DNA from: an uncultured Lachnospiraceae bacterium | Lineage (GTDB): Bacteria; Bacillota; Clostridia; Lachnospirales; Lachnospiraceae | Length of the DNA: 28,238 nt | Assembly (NCBI GenBank): GCA_900553355.1 | Contig: USDK01000038.1 | Coordinates: 1 to 28,238 of the forward strand | Direction of reading: 5' to 3' | Part shown: one piece after another, positions 1-7,928 of the stretch | Numbering within the stretch: the first letter of the stretch is position 1 | Layout of the letters: each line of letters starts with the position of its first letter | Made by a program: the position numbers and the translations under genes | The notes under the pieces: model-generated | What the model was told of the DNA's origin: nothing | The model's database searches: none | The model's input: the letters and a program-made list of their open reading frames with translations, nothing else

Positions 1-52
1 TAAGTGACAAGTTTTTATTATTTCACTTGTCTACTTAGAAGGGAGCATATCA
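1..52. mobile_element. Probable insertion-sequence terminus, cut by the window edge
   Basis: The stretch ends with GGGAGCATATCA at 41-52, which on the other strand begins TGATATGCTCCC. A TG...CA terminus of this kind is typical of IS3/IS150-like elements. Just inside it lies an imperfect palindrome (AAGTGACAAGT at 2-12 against ACTTGTCTACTT at 25-36). The junction is 25 bases downstream of the stop of the flavin reductase-like gene. No transposase is visible because the element would continue outside the window. The family assignment is from memory of terminal sequence style, not from an alignment. A plain intergenic hairpin is the alternative. Confidence 0.4.
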
Positions 53-77
53 AAAAAGTGTACGTCCCCGATCACTG

Positions 78-599
78 TTATTTCACCAGTACTTTTACGA
101 TTTCTGCGATGTACATGGTGTGGTAATCCTTTTGCGGATACCATTTGGCATCGCATTCGTTTTCGGTGAAGTATTCCGGATGCATCTCCTGTGCATAAAG
201 TTTCCGGCATACGAAGATCATCTCTGCCTCTTCTACTGCGGCTACTTCGTCCGCTGTTCCCTCATTTACAAAACAGGGATGGAGTCCTGCTTCTTTCCAC
301 TTGTCTTCCACATCTCTTCCAGACACGGAACCGCATATGTTTAAGGCGCTGCGGTACTCTTCCGGCAGGAAGGACAGGGTAAAGTATTCGTTCTGGTCTA
401 CAAACTCCTTGGTGTATCTCTGGGGACGGATATAAGCGGTGGCCACCGGCTTTCCCCACATGATCCCCACGCCGCCCCAGCTGGCGGTCATGGTATTGGA
501 TCCGTTCTGATCCCCTGCCGTAATCAGCATCCACTGTTTGCTGATCTTGTCAAAGGGATTGAAATTAAGTGTATGAATATCTTTTTCTTGAAATGCCAT
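78..599 (-). CDS. Flavin reductase-like (FMN-binding split barrel) protein
   Basis: A 173-residue protein of the flavin reductase-like/DIM6-NTAB family, small cytoplasmic split-barrel proteins that bind FMN and usually reduce flavin or act as NAD(P)H oxidoreductases. Visible family features are the N-terminal NPFDKISKQWMLITAG segment, the MTASWGGVGIMWGKP block (about residues 37-51) that forms the flavin pocket, and the RPQRYTKEFVDQNEYFTLSF stretch. Length is normal. The ATG follows AAAGGAGG with a 7-base gap. It begins 20 bases after the cfa stop, so the two are probably co-transcribed. The substrate cannot be told from sequence. No strong terminator is seen after it, only a short stem followed by six Ts at about 53-75. 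Confidence 0.85.
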   Translation of the reverse strand: MAFQEKDIHTLNFNPFDKISKQWMLITAGDQNGSNTMTASWGGVGIMWGKPVATAYIRPQRYTKEFVDQNEYFTLSFLPEEYRSALNICGSVSGRDVEDKWKEAGLHPCFVNEGTADEVAAVEEAEMIFVCRKLYAQEMHPEYFTENECDAKWYPQKDYHTMYIAEIVKVLVK

Positions 600-619
600 A
601 ACATTTCCTCCTTTATCTT

Positions 620-1777
620 TTAATACCAGCGTACCATCGGGAAATCATTATTGATCCCTTTGGTCGCCAAAATCTGATGAATATCGATGATTCCGTTATG
701 GAAGGTGGCCGCGCAGGCGTTCAGATACAGATCCCACATCCGCAGGAAACGTTCATCGAACATCTTCTTTTCCTCTTCGATATGTTTGTGGAAATTATCT
801 GCCCAGCATAGCAGCGTCTTATTGTAATGAAGCCGCAGATTTTCAACATCCATGATGTGGAAATTATCTTCCGCCATGCAGGATATCATTTCCCTGAGGC
901 TTGGAATGGTTCCGCCCGGGAAGATATATTTCTTGATCCAGGGATCTCCGGCATGCTCTTTCAAGGCACTGATGAAGTGGAGCAGGAAAACACCGCCGTC
1001 TGTCAGAACCTTATCTACACAATCCAGGAATAACTGATAATTGGCACGCCCCACATGCTCTACCATGCCGACGCTGACAACCCGGTCAAACTGCCAGCCG
1101 CTCTTCGGAAGATCCCGGTAATCCATGATCTCGACTTTCAGGTAATCTTTCAGCCCCTCTTCTTCAATCCTCCGGTTGAACTCTTTGGCCTGCTCGTGGC
1201 TCAACGTGATCCCCACACCTTTTACTTTATACTTTTTGACTGCCTCGATCAGGAGATAGCCCCAGCCACATCCGATATCAAGAAGGGTCATCCCTTCTTT
1301 CAGATTCAGCTTCTGCAGAATATAGTCCACCTTATTTACCTGTGCCTGATAAAGCGAATCATCCGGATGGCGGAAATATCCACAGGAATAACTCATGGTT
1401 TCATCCAGCCAGAGCTTGTAAAAATCATTCCCGATATCGTAATGAGAAGTCACTTCCTTTTCCTGATTCTTCTTGGATACAGAAGAATGCATGATCTTCT
1501 TAAGCGCGGATTCATCTGTTGAGAACTTTCCCATCTGCCCCAGGAAATGATCCAGCGCATAATATAAATCCCCCTCAATCTCCAGATCCTTATCCATATA
1601 AGCTTCGCCCAGCGCAAGCGATGTGCTGGTCAAAAGTTTTGTCTTTGGAATGGACTTATTAAATTTCACTGTAAATTCCGGATCCCCTTCTCCGATCTTG
1701 TACTCTTTCCCGCCCAGCTTTACCAGGAAGGGGTAATCTGTAAATCTTTCTAAAAAAGTAACCATAATATCTTTCAT
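620..1777 (-). CDS. cfa: Cyclopropane-fatty-acyl-phospholipid synthase
   Basis: A SAM-dependent methyltransferase that adds a methylene bridge across the double bond of unsaturated acyl chains in membrane phospholipids. The 385-residue protein has the usual CFA order: an N-terminal lipid-binding part, the SHYDIGNDFYKLWLDETMSYSCGYF region (about 110-135), the SAM-binding motif LLDIGCGWGYLL, SVGMVEHVG, YIFPGGTIPS and the C-terminal HYNKTLLCWADNF block. Length matches the family. The start has AAAGGAGG upstream. It is separated from the zinc-ribbon cluster by about 100 bases that contain a candidate promoter, and it precedes the flavin reductase-like gene. CFA synthases typically respond to stress or stationary phase; that control is not visible here. 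Confidence 0.95.
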   Translation of the reverse strand: MKDIMVTFLERFTDYPFLVKLGGKEYKIGEGDPEFTVKFNKSIPKTKLLTSTSLALGEAYMDKDLEIEGDLYYALDHFLGQMGKFSTDESALKKIMHSSVSKKNQEKEVTSHYDIGNDFYKLWLDETMSYSCGYFRHPDDSLYQAQVNKVDYILQKLNLKEGMTLLDIGCGWGYLLIEAVKKYKVKGVGITLSHEQAKEFNRRIEEEGLKDYLKVEIMDYRDLPKSGWQFDRVVSVGMVEHVGRANYQLFLDCVDKVLTDGGVFLLHFISALKEHAGDPWIKKYIFPGGTIPSLREMISCMAEDNFHIMDVENLRLHYNKTLLCWADNFHKHIEEEKKMFDERFLRMWDLYLNACAATFHNGIIDIHQILATKGINNDFPMVRWY

Positions 1778-1819
1778 TTTCAGCTTCCTCCTTTAAGTCT
1801 TCCAAAATATTACAGGTAT

Positions 1820-1848
1820 ACTCTAGTACAAAAATTACAAATTATCAA
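1820..1848 (-). promoter_or_regulatory. Candidate sigma-A promoter for cfa
   Basis: On the minus strand TTGATA (1843-1848) and TAGAGT (1820-1825) are separated by 17 bases, in an A/T-rich gap between the last zinc-ribbon gene and cfa. The -35 matches 5 of 6 consensus positions and the -10 matches 4 of 6. Placement fits a short 5' leader before the cfa ribosome binding site. Confidence 0.4.
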
Positions 1849-1880
1849 GGGACCTTTTCTAACATCGGCCGTCTTTCCAT

Positions 1881-2705
1881 CTATTCGGTTTTCTCTCCAT
1901 AGGCGCTGACTTCTGCAATACAGGTATCATTCCACGATGGATTGGTTCCCCTATAGACAGATACAATCTCCAGTTTGATCTCCGACGTGTCGCAGTCTCC
2001 CTCGACTGCCACCCACTGCTCCTGTCTCAGATCCGGAAATGTGACCTGAGTTTCCTGATCTCCCATAGTAATCTTTAAAGTCTGCGGCCTGTTATTCTGT
2101 GCATAATAGTCCGATGATCTCCAGTTGCCAAGCTTGAACGCCAGATATTTTACGCTATATCCCTGATCCAGATAGAGAGAAATTCCTTCCCCGATACCTT
2201 CTCCGGATACCCCTTCCTGCCAGGAGGTCTCATCCCTTCCGTCCAATACCATAGCCGCGCTGTTATCGTATCCAGCCTGATCAATGACAGATGTTGCCAT
2301 CGCCTGGGAAACCGGCAGTTCATATGCGTTTCCAAGAGAAGCCGGAGCCGCAGTAACATACAGATCCCAGACGCCATCCTCCGTCTCCTCTTCGGCACTT
2401 TCTTCCGTATCTTCTTTCTCCGTCTCCTCCTGCTTTGTATCTGTATCATTCTCTGATTCAGTTGTCGTGTCTGCTCCCTCTGTCTCCTCTTTCGTCTGCT
2501 TTGAATCCCCGTCAGAGAGCATATCATAGGCAAAATACCCGGCTGCCGCCGCAAGAATTACTACCACCACCGCCACAACCGCAATGATGACCGGTGTCTT
2601 TTTTGACCCTTTCTTTTCCGGTTCCTCCGGGATCAGAGGTGTCCCACAGTTCCCACAGAACTGCGAGTCATTTTCATTTTCAAATCCGCATATCGGACAT
2701 CTCAT
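1881..2705 (-). CDS. Zinc-ribbon membrane protein with NADase-type glycan-binding (F5/8C-like) ectodomain
   Basis: The 274-residue protein starts with a zinc ribbon (C3, C6, C17, C20), followed by a basic stretch, one membrane helix (about 38-60), a very acidic Glu/Asp/Thr linker (about 64-111) and a C-terminal domain (about 134-271). That domain carries the marks of the F5/8 type C-like NADase-type glycan-binding family: VLDGRDETSWQEG, GEGISLYLD, a NNRPQTLKITMGD block and the closing NDTCIAEVSAYG. The N-terminus should be cytoplasmic and the glycan-binding fold outside the cell. It is the last gene of the twelve-gene cluster, 12 bases after the WG-repeat gene, with an AAGGAGG site. A surface or glycan sensor role is inference. 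The ligand is unknown. Confidence 0.8.
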   Translation of the reverse strand: MRCPICGFENENDSQFCGNCGTPLIPEEPEKKGSKKTPVIIAVVAVVVVILAAAAGYFAYDMLSDGDSKQTKEETEGADTTTESENDTDTKQEETEKEDTEESAEEETEDGVWDLYVTAAPASLGNAYELPVSQAMATSVIDQAGYDNSAAMVLDGRDETSWQEGVSGEGIGEGISLYLDQGYSVKYLAFKLGNWRSSDYYAQNNRPQTLKITMGDQETQVTFPDLRQEQWVAVEGDCDTSEIKLEIVSVYRGTNPSWNDTCIAEVSAYGEKTE

Positions 2706-2717
2706 AAGCTTTCCTCC

Positions 2718-4454
2718 TTAGTGTTGTATTTCCTGAAACTCTCCGGTCTGAGTATTAAAGGCAAACCCATGGGCGATGTATTCATGATACCCTGCACTGA
2801 AGTCAGAAACATATCCCACATACTGTTCCCCTTCCTGCTGGAACATCATGTACTTTTCCGATATCTCCGGTTCATACGCTTCTCCATCCCGCACTCCAAA
2901 GATACTGGAAAGACTTCCGGATCCCCCTCCGCTGTTTTCCCATACCAGGAACTTACATCCGCCGATTTCCTGTACGCCTTCTGCCGCATCCAGAAATGCC
3001 TGGTGAAGCTCATCTTCACTGCCCTGAGCAGGAGTCTCCTCCTTCTCTTCTTCTCTGGTCTGCTCTTCTTCGTATACTGCCAGCCGGATCACGCCCCATT
3101 TCCCATCTTTCTTTACCCAGCACTTTCCATCCTGTACCGGGCGGATCTCCTCAAAGACATCTGCAGGGATCACGCTCTTTCCTTCGGTATCCTTAAGCTC
3201 CCACTGACCATCCCGGCACACCGGCACATATCCACCGGAAAAGGCATAGCAGTATTCCACATTTTCCTCGAGGGTCAGATTTCCCCGGTTATATCTGGAA
3301 AAATAAGGCCAGGAGGCATCATACTCTGCCGGGATCACCATCTTGCCTTCCGTATTGACATATCCCCACTTTCCGTCCTGCTTCACTGCCAGAAGACCAT
3401 CGGACGCAGATCCGCATTCTTCAAATATAAAGTCTGTAACAAGCTGATCCTGATAAAAAACAGCATATTTGCTCTCTGCAAGCTCCCGGTTCCAGGCCTG
3501 TGGATCGCCCGCGCCCTCACAGAACTCCTTTGATTTCTGTGTCTGCTGAATGGGAATCGCTTCTTCCGGCATCTGAAGCTCATAGAAGCTCAGCGTCTCA
3601 TTCTCATTTCTCAGCCTGTTGGCCGCATAATAATAGAAGCCGTTCATATTGAGATCCCCTCCGAGGCCGTCCAGGAGCTCCACCTCTCCGGTATCCTCAT
3701 CCAGACCGTACTGCTGCCGGCCATCCCCGTCCTTCAGCAGGAGAAAGGTCGTATCAGCAAAGTTTTGGATTTCCGTATATTCTGCCTCTGCAGCCATCTG
3801 TCCATCCATCCCGATCATCCCATACCGGTCACCGATTTTAATGACTGCATAAGGCGAATTTTTCTGAAGGCACTGCTCATTGTCCGAACAGTCTGCCGGA
3901 TCTACCAGCGTAAGATAATAGATATCATCTGCTTCAATGGTTGGTTCAACCGCCCAGCTGTAGGAAATCATATCCTGGATCGTATCCAGAAGCCCGGGAA
4001 TCGTGTCCTCTCCTCCCTGAGATTCTGTATCCTTGTCCGCCTTTGCCGAAGGTACATTCTCCTGACCGGTCTTTAAGACTTCTCTTGCCTTATCAGTCTC
4101 TCCCTGCTCCAGATAAACCTTCGCCAGCGCCACATACGATTTTTCTTCCTTCGGATCAATCTCGATTGCTTTTAGATAAGAAGCCTCCGCATTTTCATAG
4201 TCCAGTTCCTCCAGGTATTTTTCCGCCGAATCCATGCTTTTTTCATATTCCTGCTTTTCCCTCACATTCCGGACAATCAGAAAAGCAGCAATCATGACTC
4301 CCACCGCGGCTATGATCACCACAGCAGCGATCCATCCCCGTTTTTTCTTTCTTTTTTCCGGATCCTTCCGGGGAGCTTCTTCCATCGGCGCGCCGCACGT
4401 TCCGCAAAACCTGCTTCCCTCCGGATTCTCGGCTCCACATTTCCTACAACGCAT
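2718..4454 (-). CDS. Zinc-ribbon, TPR and WG-repeat membrane protein
   Basis: A 578-residue protein with a zinc ribbon (C3, C6, C17, C20), a Lys/Arg-rich stretch, one membrane helix (about 41-62) and a TPR-like hairpin pair (about 75-130, including AEASYLKAIEIDPKEEKSY). It then has several WG repeats, for example QDGKWGYVNTEGKMVIPAEY and KDGKWGVIRL, and a distinct C-terminal region of unknown fold (about 480-578). WG repeats are beta-rich units found in bacterial surface and signalling proteins, with no general enzymatic role known. It is clearly paralogous to the protein at 10783-12774 across the ribbon, helix, TPR and WG parts, but the C-terminal ends differ. The neighbours suggest a sensory or scaffolding role in the kinase/FHA cluster. 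Confidence 0.8.
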   Translation of the reverse strand: MRCRKCGAENPEGSRFCGTCGAPMEEAPRKDPEKRKKKRGWIAAVVIIAAVGVMIAAFLIVRNVREKQEYEKSMDSAEKYLEELDYENAEASYLKAIEIDPKEEKSYVALAKVYLEQGETDKAREVLKTGQENVPSAKADKDTESQGGEDTIPGLLDTIQDMISYSWAVEPTIEADDIYYLTLVDPADCSDNEQCLQKNSPYAVIKIGDRYGMIGMDGQMAAEAEYTEIQNFADTTFLLLKDGDGRQQYGLDEDTGEVELLDGLGGDLNMNGFYYYAANRLRNENETLSFYELQMPEEAIPIQQTQKSKEFCEGAGDPQAWNRELAESKYAVFYQDQLVTDFIFEECGSASDGLLAVKQDGKWGYVNTEGKMVIPAEYDASWPYFSRYNRGNLTLEENVEYCYAFSGGYVPVCRDGQWELKDTEGKSVIPADVFEEIRPVQDGKCWVKKDGKWGVIRLAVYEEEQTREEEKEETPAQGSEDELHQAFLDAAEGVQEIGGCKFLVWENSGGGSGSLSSIFGVRDGEAYEPEISEKYMMFQQEGEQYVGYVSDFSAGYHEYIAHGFAFNTQTGEFQEIQH

Positions 4455-4470
4455 ATCTTTTCTCCCTCCG

Positions 4471-4791
4471 CTACTTCAGGCGATATCCACACTTTCCGCA
4501 AAAAGACGCATTCTTTTCCACTTTCTGTCCGCAGTTTGGACAAAACTGCAGGGCTGCGGCTTCTTCTTCAGCCTTCTTAAGACGTGTGATCTGATCAAAC
4601 AGCGGCAGAAGCTCTGGAAGAGGATCTTCAAAACCACCCTCATAGTATGCCTTGCCAAGCCTGCGATAAGCCTCGCTAAGTTCTCCGGCCACGGCATTCT
4701 CTGCCTGTGTTTTCGAACTGCCTGTATCCTGTTTCTGTCCCTGATTTAACTTTTCATAATTGACAAATACTGTCTCGTCTCTGTTTTCCAT
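4471..4791 (-). CDS. Small soluble zinc-ribbon protein with helical N-terminal part
   Basis: A 106-residue protein with a helical region (EAYRRLGKAYYEG..., about 40-75) and a C-terminal zinc ribbon (C84, C87, C98, C101). The start at 4791 is preferred because AAAGGAGG sits 7 bases upstream; an in-frame ATG at 4830 would overlap the previous gene and has no site. The N-terminal ETVFV segment around Thr7 resembles phosphothreonine epitopes read by FHA domains, which is only a suggestion. The layout (RLGxxYY helix, then zinc ribbon) matches the protein at 14380-14931 at the other end of the cluster. It has no signal or membrane helix, so it should act in the cytoplasm. Function is unknown. Confidence 0.75.
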   Translation of the reverse strand: MENRDETVFVNYEKLNQGQKQDTGSSKTQAENAVAGELSEAYRRLGKAYYEGGFEDPLPELLPLFDQITRLKKAEEEAAALQFCPNCGQKVEKNASFCGKCGYRLK

Positions 4792-4804
4792 CTTCCATCC
4801 TCCT

Positions 4805-5758
4805 TTATGCCAGTTCAAACAGTACGCCATTCTTTCCTGCCCGGATACGGGCGCCTCTTTTCAGATAATAATGCCGTCCGCTTCCCAGCGGCTGGCTGCT
4901 TTCCAGCTGGCAGGCTCCTTTTTGCTCCGGCGTCACACAATATTCTCCATATTCACTGATATAATATATTTCCACAAGAGTCCCCGGTTCTTTCTGTTCT
5001 GCCACAAACACCTGCTCCCCTTCCCGGGTCAGATAGACAGGGACCTTTTCCTCCAGCAGATATACTTTCCCTTTGTAAATCCCTTCCAGCCCCTTAAGCG
5101 CACCGTGGAAGTCATAGGACACGCTGCTGACGGGAGGTTCCTGAACTTCTCTTTTTCTGTCCCCGGGCCTCTTTACAGGCTCTGTCAGCTCTCTTCTGTC
5201 TTCCCAGGGATTTCTCTTCTGATGGAAACTCTCCGGCATGATCTGGCGTGCCGCCGGATTCTGATACTGAGATCTGTGAGAGCTCTGCAGGATTTCCCAG
5301 ATACTGATGCCAAATATAATAAGATAGCACACTGCCCAGAACAGGATCGGAAGGATATGAATCTCGATCACTCCTCCCAGCCCGAAAAATCCAAGCCCCT
5401 GTTTCAGGTCACTGACCTTTGAATACAGGGAGACCATGCATATGATCGCCGTCAGATTTACCACAAACGCTGCGACCAGCGCCTCTACATATGCCATCTT
5501 TCCAGGCATCACCGCACACAGAAGCGCCGCTGCCACGATCAGGATAATGATCAGAATAATCCCAAAGAAATACGGCTGCAGATATTCCTTCAGGATCTGG
5601 GAAAATCCTCCCCATCCTTCTCCAAGCTCGCCTCCTGCCCTCAGTACATCCAGCATCGATAAATCAATCGATGATATACCGATCACCGGCATGAACAACA
5701 AAACCACTAATGACAGCAAAAACAAAAGTGCTGCCAGATATTTCATATACCGCTTCAT
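4805..5758 (-). CDS. Four-helix membrane protein with degenerate FHA-like C-terminal domain
   Basis: The 317-residue protein has about four hydrophobic helices (roughly 6-26, 63-84, 89-111 and 133-157), a basic, proline-rich linker (about 160-215) and a cytoplasmic C-terminal region (about 222-317). The tail follows the layout of FHA domains: GLEGIYKGKVYLLEE, a strand region, YYISEYGEYCVTPE, QPLGSGRHYYLKRGARIRAG and a closing FELA. The residues that contact phosphothreonine (GR, SxxH, NG) are missing or altered, so it may be a non-binding or protein-protein version. Its ATG overlaps the stop of the upstream 48-residue membrane microprotein (ATGA), and the next gene starts 13 bases later. The FHA relation is from pattern and neighbours, not a computed match. 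Confidence 0.65.
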   Translation of the reverse strand: MKRYMKYLAALLFLLSLVVLLFMPVIGISSIDLSMLDVLRAGGELGEGWGGFSQILKEYLQPYFFGIILIIILIVAAALLCAVMPGKMAYVEALVAAFVVNLTAIICMVSLYSKVSDLKQGLGFFGLGGVIEIHILPILFWAVCYLIIFGISIWEILQSSHRSQYQNPAARQIMPESFHQKRNPWEDRRELTEPVKRPGDRKREVQEPPVSSVSYDFHGALKGLEGIYKGKVYLLEEKVPVYLTREGEQVFVAEQKEPGTLVEIYYISEYGEYCVTPEQKGACQLESSQPLGSGRHYYLKRGARIRAGKNGVLFELA

Positions 5759-5901
5759 CTTCTGCCCTCCTGTGCTTCTTCAATTTCTTCCAGAAGCTGT
5801 CTTCTCTGTCTGGGAAATATTTTTACCGTAACGATCAGAGCCGCAAAGCAGCCAATCGCTCCAAGGCACCCGATCCCCGTTAAAATCCATCCTGCTGTCA
5901 A
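5755..5901 (-). CDS. 48-residue single-pass membrane microprotein, TTG start
   Basis: A short ORF of 48 codons fills the gap between the kinase and the four-helix protein. The TTG start overlaps the kinase stop (TTGA), lies 9 bases after GGAGG, and its own TGA overlaps the next ATG (ATGA). The product has one hydrophobic stretch (WILTGIGCLGAIGCFAALIV, about 5-24), then a basic patch (KIFPRQRRQ) and a charged helix (LLEEIEEAQEGRR). An in-frame GTG just upstream is too close to the Shine-Dalgarno sequence to be preferred. The double stop/start overlap and the membrane-plus-charged-tail design argue for a real, translationally coupled gene. It may be a subunit or regulator of the kinase or the membrane protein. 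No homologue is recognised. Confidence 0.7.
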   Translation of the reverse strand: MTAGWILTGIGCLGAIGCFAALIVTVKIFPRQRRQLLEEIEEAQEGRR

Positions 5902-7910
5902 CTTAACCACCCTCCTGCCAGTACTTGCTGATATACATGATCCAGAAGCTGCATTTCTTCATCGGTATGATTGCCTTTCAGCTGCTCCTGGTACATTTTC
6001 TTTGCTTTCTGATAATATCCGGCAAACGCCTGATAATCTCTTCTGGAGTTGGCTTTTTCCTCCTGCAGGTCCACCTCCAGAAATGCCAGCCGTTTATATA
6101 TATTATAATCTTCACCGAATTTCTGGATCATCTGATCCAGCCAGCTTCTGGCCTCCTGATAGCTCCCCTGCTTTTCACAGAGTACCACCAGGTTGTCATA
6201 AGTATCATAGGTATCCCATCCCTGATCGATCACCTGCTGCAAAAGCGAGATCGCCTCAGCCGTATAGGAAGAATTTCCTGTTCTCTCAGAAAGATCCATG
6301 TCTGCCTGGATCAGCCGTTCAAGAAGGATCAGCTGATTTTCTACCGGGACATTCTGTCTTCCTTCCGCCAGGATATCTCTTTGATCCTGATCCCTGCCCT
6401 GTTCTCCATAAATATCACTTAAAGTCACATAGGCTCTTGCCTTCAATTCCGGGTCCTCAGAGATACTGATACAACTCTGAAAATCTGAAACCGCCCGGTC
6501 CAGCTCTCCAAGGGAGTGATCGATCTCTCCTCTGGTATAATAGACAGAATCTTCCTTAAGCCCCAGATCGATCGCCTGATCCAGCGCATCCTGTGCCTGG
6601 TCCGGCTCCCCATTATAAGCCAGCGCGATGGCATAATCACGGTAATACTCTTCTTCAAATCCACCTACCTGGAACAGCTTTTCAAACGTAGTCACTGCAT
6701 CCCCATAGTCTTCCAGTTCCATATGACTTTCAGCCTCCAGATAGTAGAGGGCTGCCATCCGCGGCTGCATCAGATCGATCTTTTCGTTCTGCTCTACGTT
6801 ATACTCAATAAAAGAAATACAGTCCTGGTATTCTCCCTGCTCATACAGCGCACAGGCATTCTGATAATAGCTTTCCAGAGAAGACGGACGGATCCTGACC
6901 GCCTCTTCAAAGGTCTCCTCCTCCTTTTCAAAGTCGCCGCTTTCTCTATACTCCTCCTGTTCTTCCACCAGGTCATTGTACTCCTGTGTACGCTCCACAC
7001 GGATCGTGTGGATTCCTATTCCTCCCAGCACGATAAACCCGGCCATACACACGGCCAGCGCGATCCGCATACCGGTCTGTCTGCGAAGAAGCGCCTGATA
7101 TCTTGCGTCCTTTTTCCCCACGTTCTGAAATGCCTGGAACATCTCGAAAGCGCTCTGGAATCGGCGGTTGGGATCCTTCTCCACTGCTTTTGCAATAATC
7201 TGGGCAAAGGCCTCACTGGTCCGCCCTGCCAGGTCCTCGTAGTCGATCTGGTCACGGTAATTTCGCATTTTCTTCCCTGTCGCCAGGTGATAGAAGGTCG
7301 CCCCCACACTGTAAATATCAGATTTTTCATCGATTTTCCGGTAGTTTCCGATGGGGCGGTCTGAACTGCTGTCCAGCGCGATAATATACTGTTCCGGAGA
7401 TGTATAGCCGTCTGTGTATCCTAATACGGCATTCTCATCCAGAAAGAAAGAAATATTAAAATCGATCAGACAGATATTTCCCTGAGGCGTCAGCATGATG
7501 TTAGACGGTTTAATATCTCCGTGAATAACCGGCGGCTTCTGGCTGTGCAGATAGTTGAGGGCGCTGCAGATCTGCATCCCCCAGCGCGTCAGCTGTCCCA
7601 GGTTAAAAACCGCGCCTTCTCTCTGAAGCCGGGAGAGAGATTTCCCCGGAATATAGCTCATGACGGTATAGACCTCATCTCCCATCGTCAGAAAATCCAG
7701 TACCTGAGGCAGAAAAGAATGATTCAGGTTTTTCAGGATATCTACCTCCTGACGCTTATCTGCCATGGAAAGCCCCTTGCTCTTGATCTGCTTTAATACC
7801 ACTTCCTTCTGAAGCCTTTTATGATAAGCCAGGTAGACAACGCCTCCGCTGCCCTCTCCCAGCTTCTCCAGGATCTGATATGTACTTGAAAACTCTTCAA
7901 ACCGATTCAT
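5898..7910 (-). CDS. Transmembrane Ser/Thr protein kinase with extracytoplasmic TPR domain
   Basis: The 670-residue protein has a Hanks-type kinase domain (about 11-265): GEGSGG glycine loop (18-23), VVLKQIK with the ATP-binding Lys40, HGDIKPSN (catalytic Asp132), then LIDFN where most kinases have DFG (metal-binding Asp150 kept, Gly replaced by Asn152), and a SPEQY activation-loop end. One membrane helix (about 281-303) follows, then about 365 residues of TPR-like helical repeats on the far side. HGD instead of HRD marks it as a non-RD kinase. It has no PASTA domains, unlike PrkC at 25327-27384. It is flanked by FHA proteins, so it is the likely writer of phosphothreonine marks that they read. 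The TPR part may bind an envelope protein; that is inference. Confidence 0.9.
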   Translation of the reverse strand: MNRFEEFSSTYQILEKLGEGSGGVVYLAYHKRLQKEVVLKQIKSKGLSMADKRQEVDILKNLNHSFLPQVLDFLTMGDEVYTVMSYIPGKSLSRLQREGAVFNLGQLTRWGMQICSALNYLHSQKPPVIHGDIKPSNIMLTPQGNICLIDFNISFFLDENAVLGYTDGYTSPEQYIIALDSSSDRPIGNYRKIDEKSDIYSVGATFYHLATGKKMRNYRDQIDYEDLAGRTSEAFAQIIAKAVEKDPNRRFQSAFEMFQAFQNVGKKDARYQALLRRQTGMRIALAVCMAGFIVLGGIGIHTIRVERTQEYNDLVEEQEEYRESGDFEKEEETFEEAVRIRPSSLESYYQNACALYEQGEYQDCISFIEYNVEQNEKIDLMQPRMAALYYLEAESHMELEDYGDAVTTFEKLFQVGGFEEEYYRDYAIALAYNGEPDQAQDALDQAIDLGLKEDSVYYTRGEIDHSLGELDRAVSDFQSCISISEDPELKARAYVTLSDIYGEQGRDQDQRDILAEGRQNVPVENQLILLERLIQADMDLSERTGNSSYTAEAISLLQQVIDQGWDTYDTYDNLVVLCEKQGSYQEARSWLDQMIQKFGEDYNIYKRLAFLEVDLQEEKANSRRDYQAFAGYYQKAKKMYQEQLKGNHTDEEMQLLDHVYQQVLAGGWLS

Positions 7911-7928
7911 CGCTTCTTTACTTCCTTT

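Noticed and set aside
2721..3533. 270-codon plus-strand ORF opposite the WG-repeat gene
   Set aside because: The WG and zinc-ribbon motifs on the minus strand are decisive; this frame is a shadow.
6516..7364. 282-codon plus-strand ORF opposite the TPR kinase
   Set aside because: The minus strand carries a full kinase domain and TPR repeats; the plus frame has no recognisable motif or ribosome site.
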